Source: Variovorax gossypii (GTDB lineage Bacteria; Pseudomonadota; Gammaproteobacteria; Burkholderiales; Burkholderiaceae_C). From it: a stretch of DNA of 64,000 bases. Below, piece after piece: positions 44,530-52,396 of the stretch; the first letter of the stretch is position 1; each line of letters opens with the position of its first letter. The DNA lies in the NCBI RefSeq assembly GCF_003965815.1, contig NZ_RXOE01000002.1:310001-374000 (forward strand), written 5' to 3'. Made by a program: the position numbers and the translations under genes. The notes beneath the pieces were generated by a model. It made no database searches and was not told the origin of the DNA. It was given only the letters and a program-made list of their open reading frames with translations.

Positions 44530-45384
44530 TTACTGCGATGAGAGTTCGACCGAGCCGTCGTGCGCGAAGCGGAAGTGCGGCCGGATCACGATCTGGTCGG
44601 CGTGCTCCTTGCGCATCGCGTCGGTGAAGGTGCCGAAGTTGCCCACGCTCGCGACGATGGCCTGGGCCCGCTTGTCGAGCACGGGCACGCCCGAGCTTTC
44701 GTCGATCACGGTCGACAGCAGCCGGCCGTCGAAGTTGACGGTGATGGTCATCGTGAGCTCGCCGTAGAGCTTCTTGCCGGCGAGCGTCGGGAAGTTGGCC
44801 GTGCCCTGCGCTTCCACGCGGCGGCGCAGCGAGTCGACGTAGGTGGCGAAGGCGGCCTCGCGCGTGAAGGGGCTCAGGTAGCGCTTCTTGGGACGCGCGT
44901 TCTCCTCGTTCACGCGGCGCTCGATCTCGGCCAGCAGGTTGATCATCTGGCGGCGCTTGTCTTCCTGCGCCTGGGCTTCGGCGGGGTCGCCCGCGTTGCG
45001 CGGGTCGGGCGCGGGCATCGCGGCCAGGTCGCGCTTGAGCTGGGTGAGCATCTGCATCTGCTCGGCCTGCATCGCGTCGACCTTGCGCTGCGCGTCCTCG
45101 AAGGAGTCGCCCACGGTGGTGAAGCTCGACGGCGGCAGCGGGCTGGTCGCGCGGCCCTTGTCGAGGTCGCCGCCGCCCGCGAGCGAGGTCTGCGCGCGCA
45201 GCCGGGCGGCGGGGTCGGGCCTGTCGTTGGTCTTGCTGTTGACCAGGATGACTTCGAGCGGCGTGTCGCTGAAGACCTTGTTGAACGACTCGGGGTCGAC
45301 GAAGCGCACCGCGAGCAGCGCGGCGTGTACGACGACCGACACGCCCAGAGCGATCTGCAGCGTGCTGAGGTCCTTGAAGTTCAT
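44530..45384 (-). CDS. TonB-like energy transducer
   Basis: A 284-residue protein. It has one N-terminal transmembrane helix (about 10-28, IALGVSVVVHAALLAV) ending near FVDPESF and a C-terminal TonB-type domain (LRRRVEAQGTANFPTLAGKKLYGELTMTITVNFDGRLLSTVI split over residues about 180-230). The middle is a Gln/Met-rich helical region (MQAEQMQMLTQLKRDL) rather than a typical Pro-rich spacer. ExbB/ExbD genes are not nearby. The conserved rnb-tonB-aroE-mtgA order in betaproteobacteria supports a general envelope role. A clear GGAGGAG ribosome site precedes ATG 45384. Confidence 0.82.
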   Translation of the reverse strand: MNFKDLSTLQIALGVSVVVHAALLAVRFVDPESFNKVFSDTPLEVILVNSKTNDRPDPAARLRAQTSLAGGGDLDKGRATSPLPPSSFTTVGDSFEDAQRKVDAMQAEQMQMLTQLKRDLAAMPAPDPRNAGDPAEAQAQEDKRRQMINLLAEIERRVNEENARPKKRYLSPFTREAAFATYVDSLRRRVEAQGTANFPTLAGKKLYGELTMTITVNFDGRLLSTVIDESSGVPVLDKRAQAIVASVGNFGTFTDAMRKEHADQIVIRPHFRFAHDGSVELSSQ

Positions 45385-45439
45385 TCTCGAAACTCCTCCA
45401 GGGGCCGCATCATTTCTCCGGACGACGATCCGCCGGGTT

Positions 45440-47506
45440 TCATGCTGGCGTGTTTTCTTCTGGCGCGGCCTCGCTGTCGTTCAGGTCGACGGCAATGGCG
45501 ATCGGGCCCGCAACCACTTCTTCTTCCTCTTCGTCGCCCTCCTGGCCGGCGGCCGCGTCGGCCTTCGGCGAGTCGAGGCGCTCGAGCACCGTGCCGTTCA
45601 CGTCGAGGGCGATCTCGTCGATCTCGCCGAGCTTCACGCGCAGGCGCGCGCCGCGTTCCTGCTGGCCCGCCACCGGGAACACCAGCGGCAGCGTGTCGGC
45701 GCGCACCAGGGCGCCGTTGGGCATGTCCTTGATGACGGTGGCCTCCAGCTCGGAAATGCCCTGCTGCTGCAGGTACTTCAGCGTCCAGAAGCGCTCCATG
45801 CCGCCCTGGTAGGCGTTGTACGCGGCGTAGGCGGCGTCGAAGCCCGAGAGGATGGAGAACAGGTCGGCGTCCTTCGGCTTGAAGGGCGCGGCCAGCGCGG
45901 CGGTCTTGCCGTGGCGCGCGGCGGCGATGATCTGCCACTGGTTCACCAGGTCGGTGTAGCGGCGCAGCGGCGAGGTGCTCCAGGCGTAGCTCTTCACGCC
46001 CAGACCTGCGTGCGGCAGCGCGCGCGTGCCCATGCGCACCTTGATGCCGGGCGCGAGGCTGGCCTGGCTGCGGTAGAGGCCGGGCACGCCGAGCTCGCCG
46101 AGCCAGCCGCCCCAACTGCTGTTGGCCAGGATCATCGCCTCGGACACGATCAGGTCGAGCGGCGCGCCGCGCTGGCGCGTGCTGATCTGCACCTGCTCGC
46201 CGCCCGTGGGCTCGGCGCCGTCGTTGCCGACGAGGCGGAAGTTGTAGTCGGGCCGGTTGAAGTTCTCGGGCTTGCCACGCACCACCTCGCGCTGCGCCTT
46301 CAGCTGCTTCGCGAGGCGGAACAGGAAGGACAGCGGCGCGCGCAGGCGGGTGGCGGCTTCGGGCGTGCCCTCGCCCTGGAAGGAGGCGTCCTCGAGCCAC
46401 TGCTGCGTGACGACGGTGTCGAGCTGGTCGTGGCGCAGGTTGGCCACGATGGGCACGCGCTCCAGCTTCGTCTCGGTGCCCTGCAGCTCCAGCGTGGCTT
46501 CGTCGAAGCGCGCGTAGAGCGACACGGCCGGGCGGTCGCCGCCCTCGAGCAGCGTGTAGGTGTCGACCACCTCGTCGGGCAGCATCGTGATCTTGTAGCC
46601 CGGCATGTAGACCGTCGACATGCGCGCGCGCGCCACGTTGTCGATGGCGCTGCCCGGCGTGAGCGCCAGGGCCGGCGCCGCGATGTGGATGCCGACCGTG
46701 ACGGTGCCCGTGCCCAGGCCCTGCACGGAGAGCGCGTCGTCGATTTCGGTGGTCTGCGAATCGTCGATGGAGAAGGCCTGCACGCCGGTGGCCGGCGGAA
46801 GGTCGTCGGCGATGGCGGGCGCGGCGAGCGCGGGAAAGCCGGTGCCCTTGGGGAAGTTCTCGAACAGGAAGCGCCGCCAGTGGAACTGGTAGGGCGAGTC
46901 GATGGCGCCGGCGCGCTCCAGCAGGTCGAGCGGAGCGCGCTGCGTGGTGCGCGCGGCCTCGACCACGGCCTTGTACTCGGGGGCGTTCTTGTCGGGGCGA
47001 AAGAGGATCTTGTAGAGCTGCTCGCGCACGGGCGCCGGGCAGACGCCCTCGGCCAGCTGCGCGGCCCATTCGGCGATCTGCGCCTGGATGGCCTTCTTCT
47101 TTTCGATGGCGGCGAGCGCCTGCTGGACGATCTCGGCCGGCGCCTTCTTGAAGCGACCCTTGCCAGCGCGGCGGAAATAGTGCGGCGCCTCGAACAGCGC
47201 GAACAGGGCGGCGGCCTGCTGGGCGAGCGAGGGCTTCTCGCTGAAATATTCGGCGGCCAGCTCGGCGAAGCCGAATTCGCCCTCGGGCGCGAATTCCCAG
47301 GCAAGGTCGAGGTCCAGGGAGGCGGCGAGCGAGCGCCCTTCGGCGATCAGCTCGGCGGGGGCCGGTTTCTCGAAACGCAGGACGATGTTGGCGCCCTTGA
47401 CCTTGACGCGCTTGCCGGTGTCGAGCTCGACCTGCGCCGATGCTTCGGCCTCCGACAGCACGCGGCCGCCGAGGTACTTGCCGGCTTCTTCAAACAATAC
47501 AAACAT
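45440..47506 (-). CDS. rnb: RNase II-family exoribonuclease
   Basis: A 688-residue RNB-domain protein that degrades RNA 3' to 5'. The catalytic block is visible: FSIDDSQTTEIDDALSV with the metal-binding Asp cluster, then VGIHIAAPALALTPGS, RARMSTVYMPG and MLPDE. The late motif STSPLRRYTDLVNQWQI is typical. The N-terminal part (1-190) is not a standard cold-shock domain pair, so it belongs to the divergent betaproteobacterial branch. The C-terminus is very acidic (EEEEEVVAG region). A -10-like GACAAT (47519-47514) lies 7 bp before ATG 47506. Confidence 0.9.
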   Translation of the reverse strand: MFVLFEEAGKYLGGRVLSEAEASAQVELDTGKRVKVKGANIVLRFEKPAPAELIAEGRSLAASLDLDLAWEFAPEGEFGFAELAAEYFSEKPSLAQQAAALFALFEAPHYFRRAGKGRFKKAPAEIVQQALAAIEKKKAIQAQIAEWAAQLAEGVCPAPVREQLYKILFRPDKNAPEYKAVVEAARTTQRAPLDLLERAGAIDSPYQFHWRRFLFENFPKGTGFPALAAPAIADDLPPATGVQAFSIDDSQTTEIDDALSVQGLGTGTVTVGIHIAAPALALTPGSAIDNVARARMSTVYMPGYKITMLPDEVVDTYTLLEGGDRPAVSLYARFDEATLELQGTETKLERVPIVANLRHDQLDTVVTQQWLEDASFQGEGTPEAATRLRAPLSFLFRLAKQLKAQREVVRGKPENFNRPDYNFRLVGNDGAEPTGGEQVQISTRQRGAPLDLIVSEAMILANSSWGGWLGELGVPGLYRSQASLAPGIKVRMGTRALPHAGLGVKSYAWSTSPLRRYTDLVNQWQIIAAARHGKTAALAAPFKPKDADLFSILSGFDAAYAAYNAYQGGMERFWTLKYLQQQGISELEATVIKDMPNGALVRADTLPLVFPVAGQQERGARLRVKLGEIDEIALDVNGTVLERLDSPKADAAAGQEGDEEEEEVVAGPIAIAVDLNDSEAAPEENTPA

Positions 47507-47513
47507 GGCCCGG

Positions 47514-47519
47514 ATTGTC
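47514..47519 (-). promoter_or_regulatory. -10-like GACAAT before rnb
   Basis: On the minus strand GACAAT lies 7 bp before the rnb ATG, with no Shine-Dalgarno between; candidate leaderless start. It matches the -10 consensus at 4 of 6 positions. Confidence 0.35.
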
Positions 47520-47575
47520 CCATGCTGAACCCGCCGGAATTCCGGGGGCAGGCGCTCCGGACGAGCGCGGGGAGC

Positions 47576-48169
47576 CTAGATCGGGTTGATGAAGGCCATC
47601 ACGTCGTCCAGGTGGGCCTTTTCGAAATCGGACAGCGCATGGTCGCCGCCCTCGAGCAGCTTGATGTTGCTGTCGGGGTAGCGCGCGGACATCTCGTGCC
47701 AGTCGAGCGCCTCGTCGCCCTTGGCGATGATGGCGAACACGCGCTCCGGCCGCGTGAGCGGGCCGACTTCCATCGCGCGCAGCTCGTGGATGTATTCGGG
47801 GCGGAAGTAGAAATGCTCGGCCGGGTCGTGCCAGACGGTCTGGTCGCCGATGTAGCGCATGAGGTCGCGTGCGGGATGCACTGCCGGGTTGAGCAGCACC
47901 GCGCGGCAGCGCGTCATGCCGGCCACGTAGGTGGCGTAGTAGCCGCCGAGCGACGAGCCCACCACCGCCATCGACTTGCGCGGCCAGTGGGCGATGCCCT
48001 TCATCACCATGTCGATGGCGTCGTGCGGCGACGGCGGCAGTTGCGGGCACCACCACTGCAGGTTCGGATGGCGTCGCGCGACGCGGTCCGCGACGACCCG
48101 GGCCTTGGTCGAGCGAGGCGAGGAGCGGAAACCGTGCAGGTAGAGCAGGTGGGTGGTTTGCGGATCCAT
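47576..48169 (-). CDS. YqiA/UPF0227-type esterase
   Basis: A 197-residue alpha/beta hydrolase of the YqiA family. The oxyanion motif is LLYLHGFRSSPRSTKA near residue 9, the nucleophile is the serine of VVGSSLGGYYATYVA, and the catalytic His is in GGDHALSDF. YqiA hydrolyses acyl-CoA and small esters; its biological role is unclear. The frame extends to 48388, but only MDPQTTHLLYLHGF onward is family-like, so ATG 48169 is chosen. A minus-strand terminator-like hairpin lies upstream at 48266-48288. Confidence 0.85.
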   Translation of the reverse strand: MDPQTTHLLYLHGFRSSPRSTKARVVADRVARRHPNLQWWCPQLPPSPHDAIDMVMKGIAHWPRKSMAVVGSSLGGYYATYVAGMTRCRAVLLNPAVHPARDLMRYIGDQTVWHDPAEHFYFRPEYIHELRAMEVGPLTRPERVFAIIAKGDEALDWHEMSARYPDSNIKLLEGGDHALSDFEKAHLDDVMAFINPI

Positions 48170-48568
48170 GCGAGGAAGAGACGGGAGGTGCGGCGACCGC
48201 ACCTCGCTTGCCGGGAACGGGTAATTCTGCATGAGGTCTGTTCTCGCGAGGCCGCCTCCAACATACAAAAAACCCGGCCGGGCGGGTTCTTCGGTAAAGC
48301 CCGGCCCGCGGGCTCCCCGGGGTCGCGCCGGCATCCCGCCCGTCCCGTTCCAGTGCATGTCGCGCATCTGGAATTCGAAAGTATTCAAGTTGCGTTCGCG
48401 TGCCGCGCGAACCGCCTACGTTCCGGTTACTTCGCCTGCGCGGAGCAGGGCGGAAGGCGCCCGGAAAAAAGCGGCCAGAGTTTCTGACAAGCCCATTGCC
48501 GCGCGTATCCCATGAACGAGGGATGTGCACATGGATTCCCGGTGCGCGCCGAGGCTTATGCTCGGAGG
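48170..48568. other. 399-bp gap between esterase and response regulator
   Basis: No convincing gene. The minus strand has an open frame joined to the esterase (to TTG 48388), and the plus strand one from ATG 48512; neither extension looks like protein of a known family. It holds the minus-strand hairpin at 48266-48288 and a TATGCT at 48557-48562 six bp before the response-regulator ATG. Confidence 0.5.
48265..48288 (-). terminator. Intrinsic terminator-like hairpin upstream of the esterase
   Basis: On the minus strand, AACCCG (48288-48283) and CGGGTT (48276-48271) form a 6-bp GC-rich stem with a 6-nt loop, directly followed by TTTTTT. The only annotated gene downstream on this strand is the esterase, and no gene lies upstream on it, so this could end a short RNA or act as an attenuator. 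Confidence 0.55.
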
Positions 48569-49303
48569 ATGAACATCGAGGCTCAGGACGACGCGACGCT
48601 ACGCCGCTGGGGCGTGCTCGTCGTCGAAGACGACAGCCGCGCGCGCGCCTTTTTCGAGGCGAGCGTGCAGCGCAGCCCGCGCCTTTTCTGGCTCGGCAGC
48701 GCCGGCACCGTGCAGGAAGCGCTGGGCTGGCTGTCGCGCACCACCACCATTCCCGACGTGCTCCTGGTCGACCTCGGCATGCCCGACGGCACCGGCCTCG
48801 ACGTGATCCGCGACGCCGTGTCGCGCTTCCCTGGCTGCGAGCCGCTGGTCGTTTCGGTCTTCGGCGACGAGGAGAACGTGCTCGCCAGCATCGAGGCGGG
48901 CGCCGTGGGCTACATCCACAAGGACGCCGCGCCGGAGGACATCGCGCAGACCATCGTCGAGATGAAGGCCGGCGCCTCGCCGATCTCGCCCATGATCGCG
49001 CGGCGCGTGCTCGCCAAGTACCGCAGCCTGCAGACCGCGGCGCCCACCGGCTCGACGCCGGGCGCCACGCCCGAGGCGGCGGCTGAGGAGGCCGACCGCG
49101 GCCTGCTCTCGGCGCGCGAGCACGAGGTGCTGACGCTGATCGCGCGCGGTTTCTCCTATGCGGAGATCGCCCGGCTCAAGGGGCTGAGCGTGCATACGGT
49201 GCAGACCCACATCAAGAACCTCTACGGAAAGCTCGCGGTGCATTCCAAGAGCGAGGCGGTCTTCGAGGCGACGCGTCTCGGCTTGCTGTCTCATCCGGGC
49301 TGA
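48569..49303 (+). CDS. LuxR-type two-component response regulator
   Basis: A 244-residue response regulator. The receiver domain (residues about 14-135) has the acidic pair in LVVEDDSRAR, the phospho-acceptor Asp68 in LLVDLGMPDGTG and the Lys in GYIHKDAAPED. The C-terminal LuxR-type helix-turn-helix is LSAREHEVLTLIARGFSYAEIA to SVHTVQTHIKNLYGKL. ATG 48569 is used; an in-frame ATG 48512 would add 19 residues without homology. Adjacent histidine kinase 6 bp downstream is its likely partner. Confidence 0.9.
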   Translation: MNIEAQDDATLRRWGVLVVEDDSRARAFFEASVQRSPRLFWLGSAGTVQEALGWLSRTTTIPDVLLVDLGMPDGTGLDVIRDAVSRFPGCEPLVVSVFGDEENVLASIEAGAVGYIHKDAAPEDIAQTIVEMKAGASPISPMIARRVLAKYRSLQTAAPTGSTPGATPEAAAEEADRGLLSAREHEVLTLIARGFSYAEIARLKGLSVHTVQTHIKNLYGKLAVHSKSEAVFEATRLGLLSHPG

Positions 49304-49309
49304 GCGCAG

Positions 49310-51154
49310 ATGCGACAGAACTGGGTGTCGCTGGTGATGCCGTGGCTGGCGATGCTCCTGATGGGCATCGTCGGTATTTCCGTCGCGGCCGCGTCCGAGG
49401 CGCCGATCGAGCTGCGCCAGGGCACCGTGACCACCACGGTCGACGGCGTCACCCGCACGGAGCCGGTCGAGCTTTCCTATCACTGGGACCGTCAGTTCAA
49501 CGGGCGCCCAGGCACCGCCAGCTTCGACTTGCCGTTCACGCTCGAGGCCGAGCCGGAGACGCCGTGGGGCATCTTCATCCCGCGCGTGGGCAACGTCTTC
49601 GAGGTTCAGCTCAACGACGCGCTGCTGCAGACCTACGGCGACATGAAGCGCGGCAACGACGCCGACTACGCCAAGGCGCCCATCTACGTGCCCGTGCCCG
49701 GCAAGCTGCTGCGCAAGGGCGACAACCTGCTGCAGATCCGCCTGCATGCCGACACCGCCCGCCTCGCGGGGCTGTCGCAGGTGGTCGTCGGGCCGGCCGC
49801 GACCGTGCGCAACGAGCTCTTCGAGAGCGCCAACGCGTGGCGCTTCACTGGCTCGGTGCTGCTGATGGCCTTCAGCCTGATCGTGGGCGGCATCGCGCTG
49901 GCGCTGTGGCTCACGCAGCTCGACGTCGACGCCGGCGGGGTGCAGCGGCGCGTGGGCATCTATCTCTGGGCCGCGCTGGCGGAGATCTTCTGGGCGGCGC
50001 GCATGGTCGACGGCCTGATCGCCGAGCCGCCGCTGTCCTGGGGGCCGTGGGGCGTGCTGATGGCGGCCTGCTATGCCGGCTGGGCGGCCGCCTCCATGAT
50101 GTTCGTCTACCACCTCGCGGGCTGGGCCAACGAGCGCGGCCATCGCTGGGTGCGCTGGCCGGTGGCGGGCATCGTGGTCGGAACGGTGATCTTCAGCGCG
50201 CTGTCGCTGCAGCGGGACGAGCCGGCGTGGTTCACCGGCTGGCTCGCCGTCGAGCTCGTGTTCGTCGCCGCCTTCGTCGGCGCCTTCGCCGTCGCCACGC
50301 TGCGCAACCCGAACGACGACCGCCTGCTGATGGCCGGCGCGGCGCTGGTCACGGTGGCCCTGGCCGCGCGCGACTGGCTGGTGATCCGCCTGAGCGACGC
50401 CTACGGCGAAACCACCTGGGTGCGCTATTCGTCGGTGTTCTTCGGCGCGGTGCTGCTGCTGATCGTGCTGCGGCGCTTCCGCGCGGCGACGCTGCAGGCG
50501 CGGGGCTCGGTCGCCGCCCTGGCCGAGCGGGTGGCGCAGCGCGAGCGCGAACTGGCGGCCACCTATGCCGAGCTCGAGGCCGCGGCGCAGGTACAGGCGC
50601 GCACCCACGAACGCGAGCGCATCCTGCGCGAGATGCACGACGGCGTGGGCTCGCACATCAGCTCGGCCATCCGGCAGCTGCAGTCGGGCCAGAGCAGCTC
50701 GGGCGACCTGCTGCGCACGCTGCGCGATTCGCTGGACCAGCTCAAGCTGCAGATCGATTCCATCCACCTGCCGCCGGGCGACGTGGGCGCGCTGCTCGCG
50801 GCCGCGCGCTACCGGCTGGAGCCGCGCCTGGCGTCGGCCGGCATCGAGTTCGAATGGGCGGTGGACGAGGTGGAGCCGGTGGCCGGGCTCGACGCGCACG
50901 GCATGCGGCAGCTGCAGTTCCTGCTGTTCGAGGCCATCTCCAACGTGCTGCAGCACGCCGAGGCCACCGTGCTTCGCTTCGAGGCCGGCATGCAGGGCAA
51001 GACGGTGCAGCTGCGGGTGATCGACAACGGCAAGGGCTTCGACGCGGCCAAGCACAGGCCGCGGTCGCTGGCGGAGCGCTCCGGGGCCATCGGGGCCCGG
51101 CTGACGATCGAAAGCCGACCGGGGCGCACGGTCGTTCAGCTCGAATTCGATTGA
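49310..51154 (+). CDS. Membrane sensor histidine kinase (7TM, HisKA_3 type)
   Basis: A 614-residue sensor kinase. A signal-like N-terminal helix is followed by an extracytoplasmic beta-rich domain (about 30-165) and then a block of six to seven transmembrane helices (about 180-395), like 7TMR-DISM sensors. A coiled coil (about 400-430) leads to the HisKA_3 phosphorylation site RILREMHDGVGSH with His443. The ATPase domain has the N box LLFEAISNVLQHAEAT and G1 box DNGKGFD. The family couples to LuxR-type regulators. The ligand is unknown. Confidence 0.9.
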   Translation: MRQNWVSLVMPWLAMLLMGIVGISVAAASEAPIELRQGTVTTTVDGVTRTEPVELSYHWDRQFNGRPGTASFDLPFTLEAEPETPWGIFIPRVGNVFEVQLNDALLQTYGDMKRGNDADYAKAPIYVPVPGKLLRKGDNLLQIRLHADTARLAGLSQVVVGPAATVRNELFESANAWRFTGSVLLMAFSLIVGGIALALWLTQLDVDAGGVQRRVGIYLWAALAEIFWAARMVDGLIAEPPLSWGPWGVLMAACYAGWAAASMMFVYHLAGWANERGHRWVRWPVAGIVVGTVIFSALSLQRDEPAWFTGWLAVELVFVAAFVGAFAVATLRNPNDDRLLMAGAALVTVALAARDWLVIRLSDAYGETTWVRYSSVFFGAVLLLIVLRRFRAATLQARGSVAALAERVAQRERELAATYAELEAAAQVQARTHERERILREMHDGVGSHISSAIRQLQSGQSSSGDLLRTLRDSLDQLKLQIDSIHLPPGDVGALLAAARYRLEPRLASAGIEFEWAVDEVEPVAGLDAHGMRQLQFLLFEAISNVLQHAEATVLRFEAGMQGKTVQLRVIDNGKGFDAAKHRPRSLAERSGAIGARLTIESRPGRTVVQLEFD

Positions 51155-51178
51155 GGCGGCCGGCGGGGCGGAGATAAT
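51151..51178 (+). promoter_or_regulatory. Putative rodA promoter
   Basis: TTGAGG (51151-51156, overlapping the kinase stop codon) and GATAAT (51173-51178) with 16-bp spacing. The ATG of rodA follows 8 bp after the -10, so the transcript would be almost leaderless. Confidence 0.55.
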
Positions 51179-51186
51179 CCGCCTTC

Positions 51187-52341
51187 ATGTCCGCCGTGTT
51201 CAATCAGCCCTCCCTGGCGCGTCGAATTGCGCCCATCTTCCAGGGCTTCGACGGCTTCCTGGCCTTTGCCGTCCTGCTGCTCGCCTTCGCCGGGCTGCTG
51301 ACCATGTATTCCTCGGGTTACGACCACGGAACCCGTTTCGTCGACCATGGCCGCAACATGCTGCTGGCCGGTTTCATCATGTTCGTGGTGGCGCAGGTGC
51401 CGCCGCAGCGGCTGATGCTGGCGGCCGTGCCGCTCTACACCATGGGCGTGGGGCTGCTGGTGGCGGTGGCGCTCTTCGGCATCACCAAGAAGGGGGCCCA
51501 GCGCTGGATCAACGTGGGCGTGGTGATCCAGCCCAGCGAGATCCTGAAGATCGCCATGCCGCTGATGCTGGCCTGGTGGTTCCAGCGGCGCGAAGGCCAG
51601 CTGAGGCCGCTCGACTTCGTGGTGGCGACGGCGCTGCTGGCGGTGCCGGTCGGGCTCATCATGAAGCAGCCCGACCTGGGCACCTCGCTGCTGGTGCTGG
51701 CGGCGGGGCTGTCGGTGATCTTCTTCGCCGGGCTGCCCTGGAAGCTGATCGTGCCGCCGGTGGTGATCGGCGCGGTGGCCATCACGCTGATCGTCGGGTT
51801 CGAGTCGAGGCTTTGCGCCGACGGGGTCGACTGGCGCGTGCTGCACGACTACCAGAAGCAGCGCGTGTGCACGCTGCTCGACCCGAGCAAGGACCCGCTG
51901 GGCAAGGGCTTCCACATCATCCAGGGAATGATCGCCATCGGCTCGGGCGGCGTGGGCGGCAAGGGCTTCATGCAGGGCACGCAGACGCACCTCGAATTCA
52001 TCCCCGAGCGCACCACCGACTTCATCTTCGCGGCCTATTCCGAGGAATTCGGGCTCATGGGCAACCTGGCGCTGATCTCGGCCTTCATCCTGCTGATCTT
52101 CCGGGGGCTGGTGATCGCGGCCAACGCCGGAACGCTGTTCTCGCGCCTGCTGGCGGGGGCGGTGACCATGATCTTCTTCACCTACGCCTTCGTGAACATG
52201 GGCATGGTCAGCGGCATCCTGCCGGTGGTGGGCGTGCCGCTGCCCTTCATCAGCTACGGCGGCACCGCGATGGTGACGCTGGGGCTGGGGCTGGGCATCC
52301 TGATGTCGATCGCCCGGGCCAGGAAGCTGGCGCAGAACTAG
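51187..52341 (+). CDS. rodA: SEDS-family peptidoglycan polymerase RodA
   Basis: A 384-residue integral membrane protein, the elongasome SEDS glycosyltransferase (MrdB). The patterns AFAGLLTMYSSG, QRWINVGVVIQPSEILKIAMP, KQPDLGTSLL (catalytic-region Asp), ERTTDFIFAAYSEEFG and VPLPFISYGGTAM are SEDS signatures; compared with FtsW in the same window it has RodA-like features (QRWINVG, FISYGG). PBP2 and MreBCD genes are not adjacent here, although they usually neighbour rodA. It is directly after a two-component system, with a likely own promoter. Confidence 0.9.
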   Translation: MSAVFNQPSLARRIAPIFQGFDGFLAFAVLLLAFAGLLTMYSSGYDHGTRFVDHGRNMLLAGFIMFVVAQVPPQRLMLAAVPLYTMGVGLLVAVALFGITKKGAQRWINVGVVIQPSEILKIAMPLMLAWWFQRREGQLRPLDFVVATALLAVPVGLIMKQPDLGTSLLVLAAGLSVIFFAGLPWKLIVPPVVIGAVAITLIVGFESRLCADGVDWRVLHDYQKQRVCTLLDPSKDPLGKGFHIIQGMIAIGSGGVGGKGFMQGTQTHLEFIPERTTDFIFAAYSEEFGLMGNLALISAFILLIFRGLVIAANAGTLFSRLLAGAVTMIFFTYAFVNMGMVSGILPVVGVPLPFISYGGTAMVTLGLGLGILMSIARARKLAQN

Positions 52342-52384
52342 CGCCAGAGTGTCCTTCGGGGCAGCGCGGAAGAGGGTGGCTGCC

Positions 52385-52390
52385 TAGAAT
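52385..52390 (+). promoter_or_regulatory. -10-like TAGAAT before tldD
   Basis: TAGAAT (5 of 6 consensus) lies 6 bp before the tldD ATG. The intervening six bases are all G; they are too close to the ATG to act as a normal Shine-Dalgarno. Candidate leaderless transcript. Confidence 0.45.
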
Positions 52391-52396
52391 GGGGGG

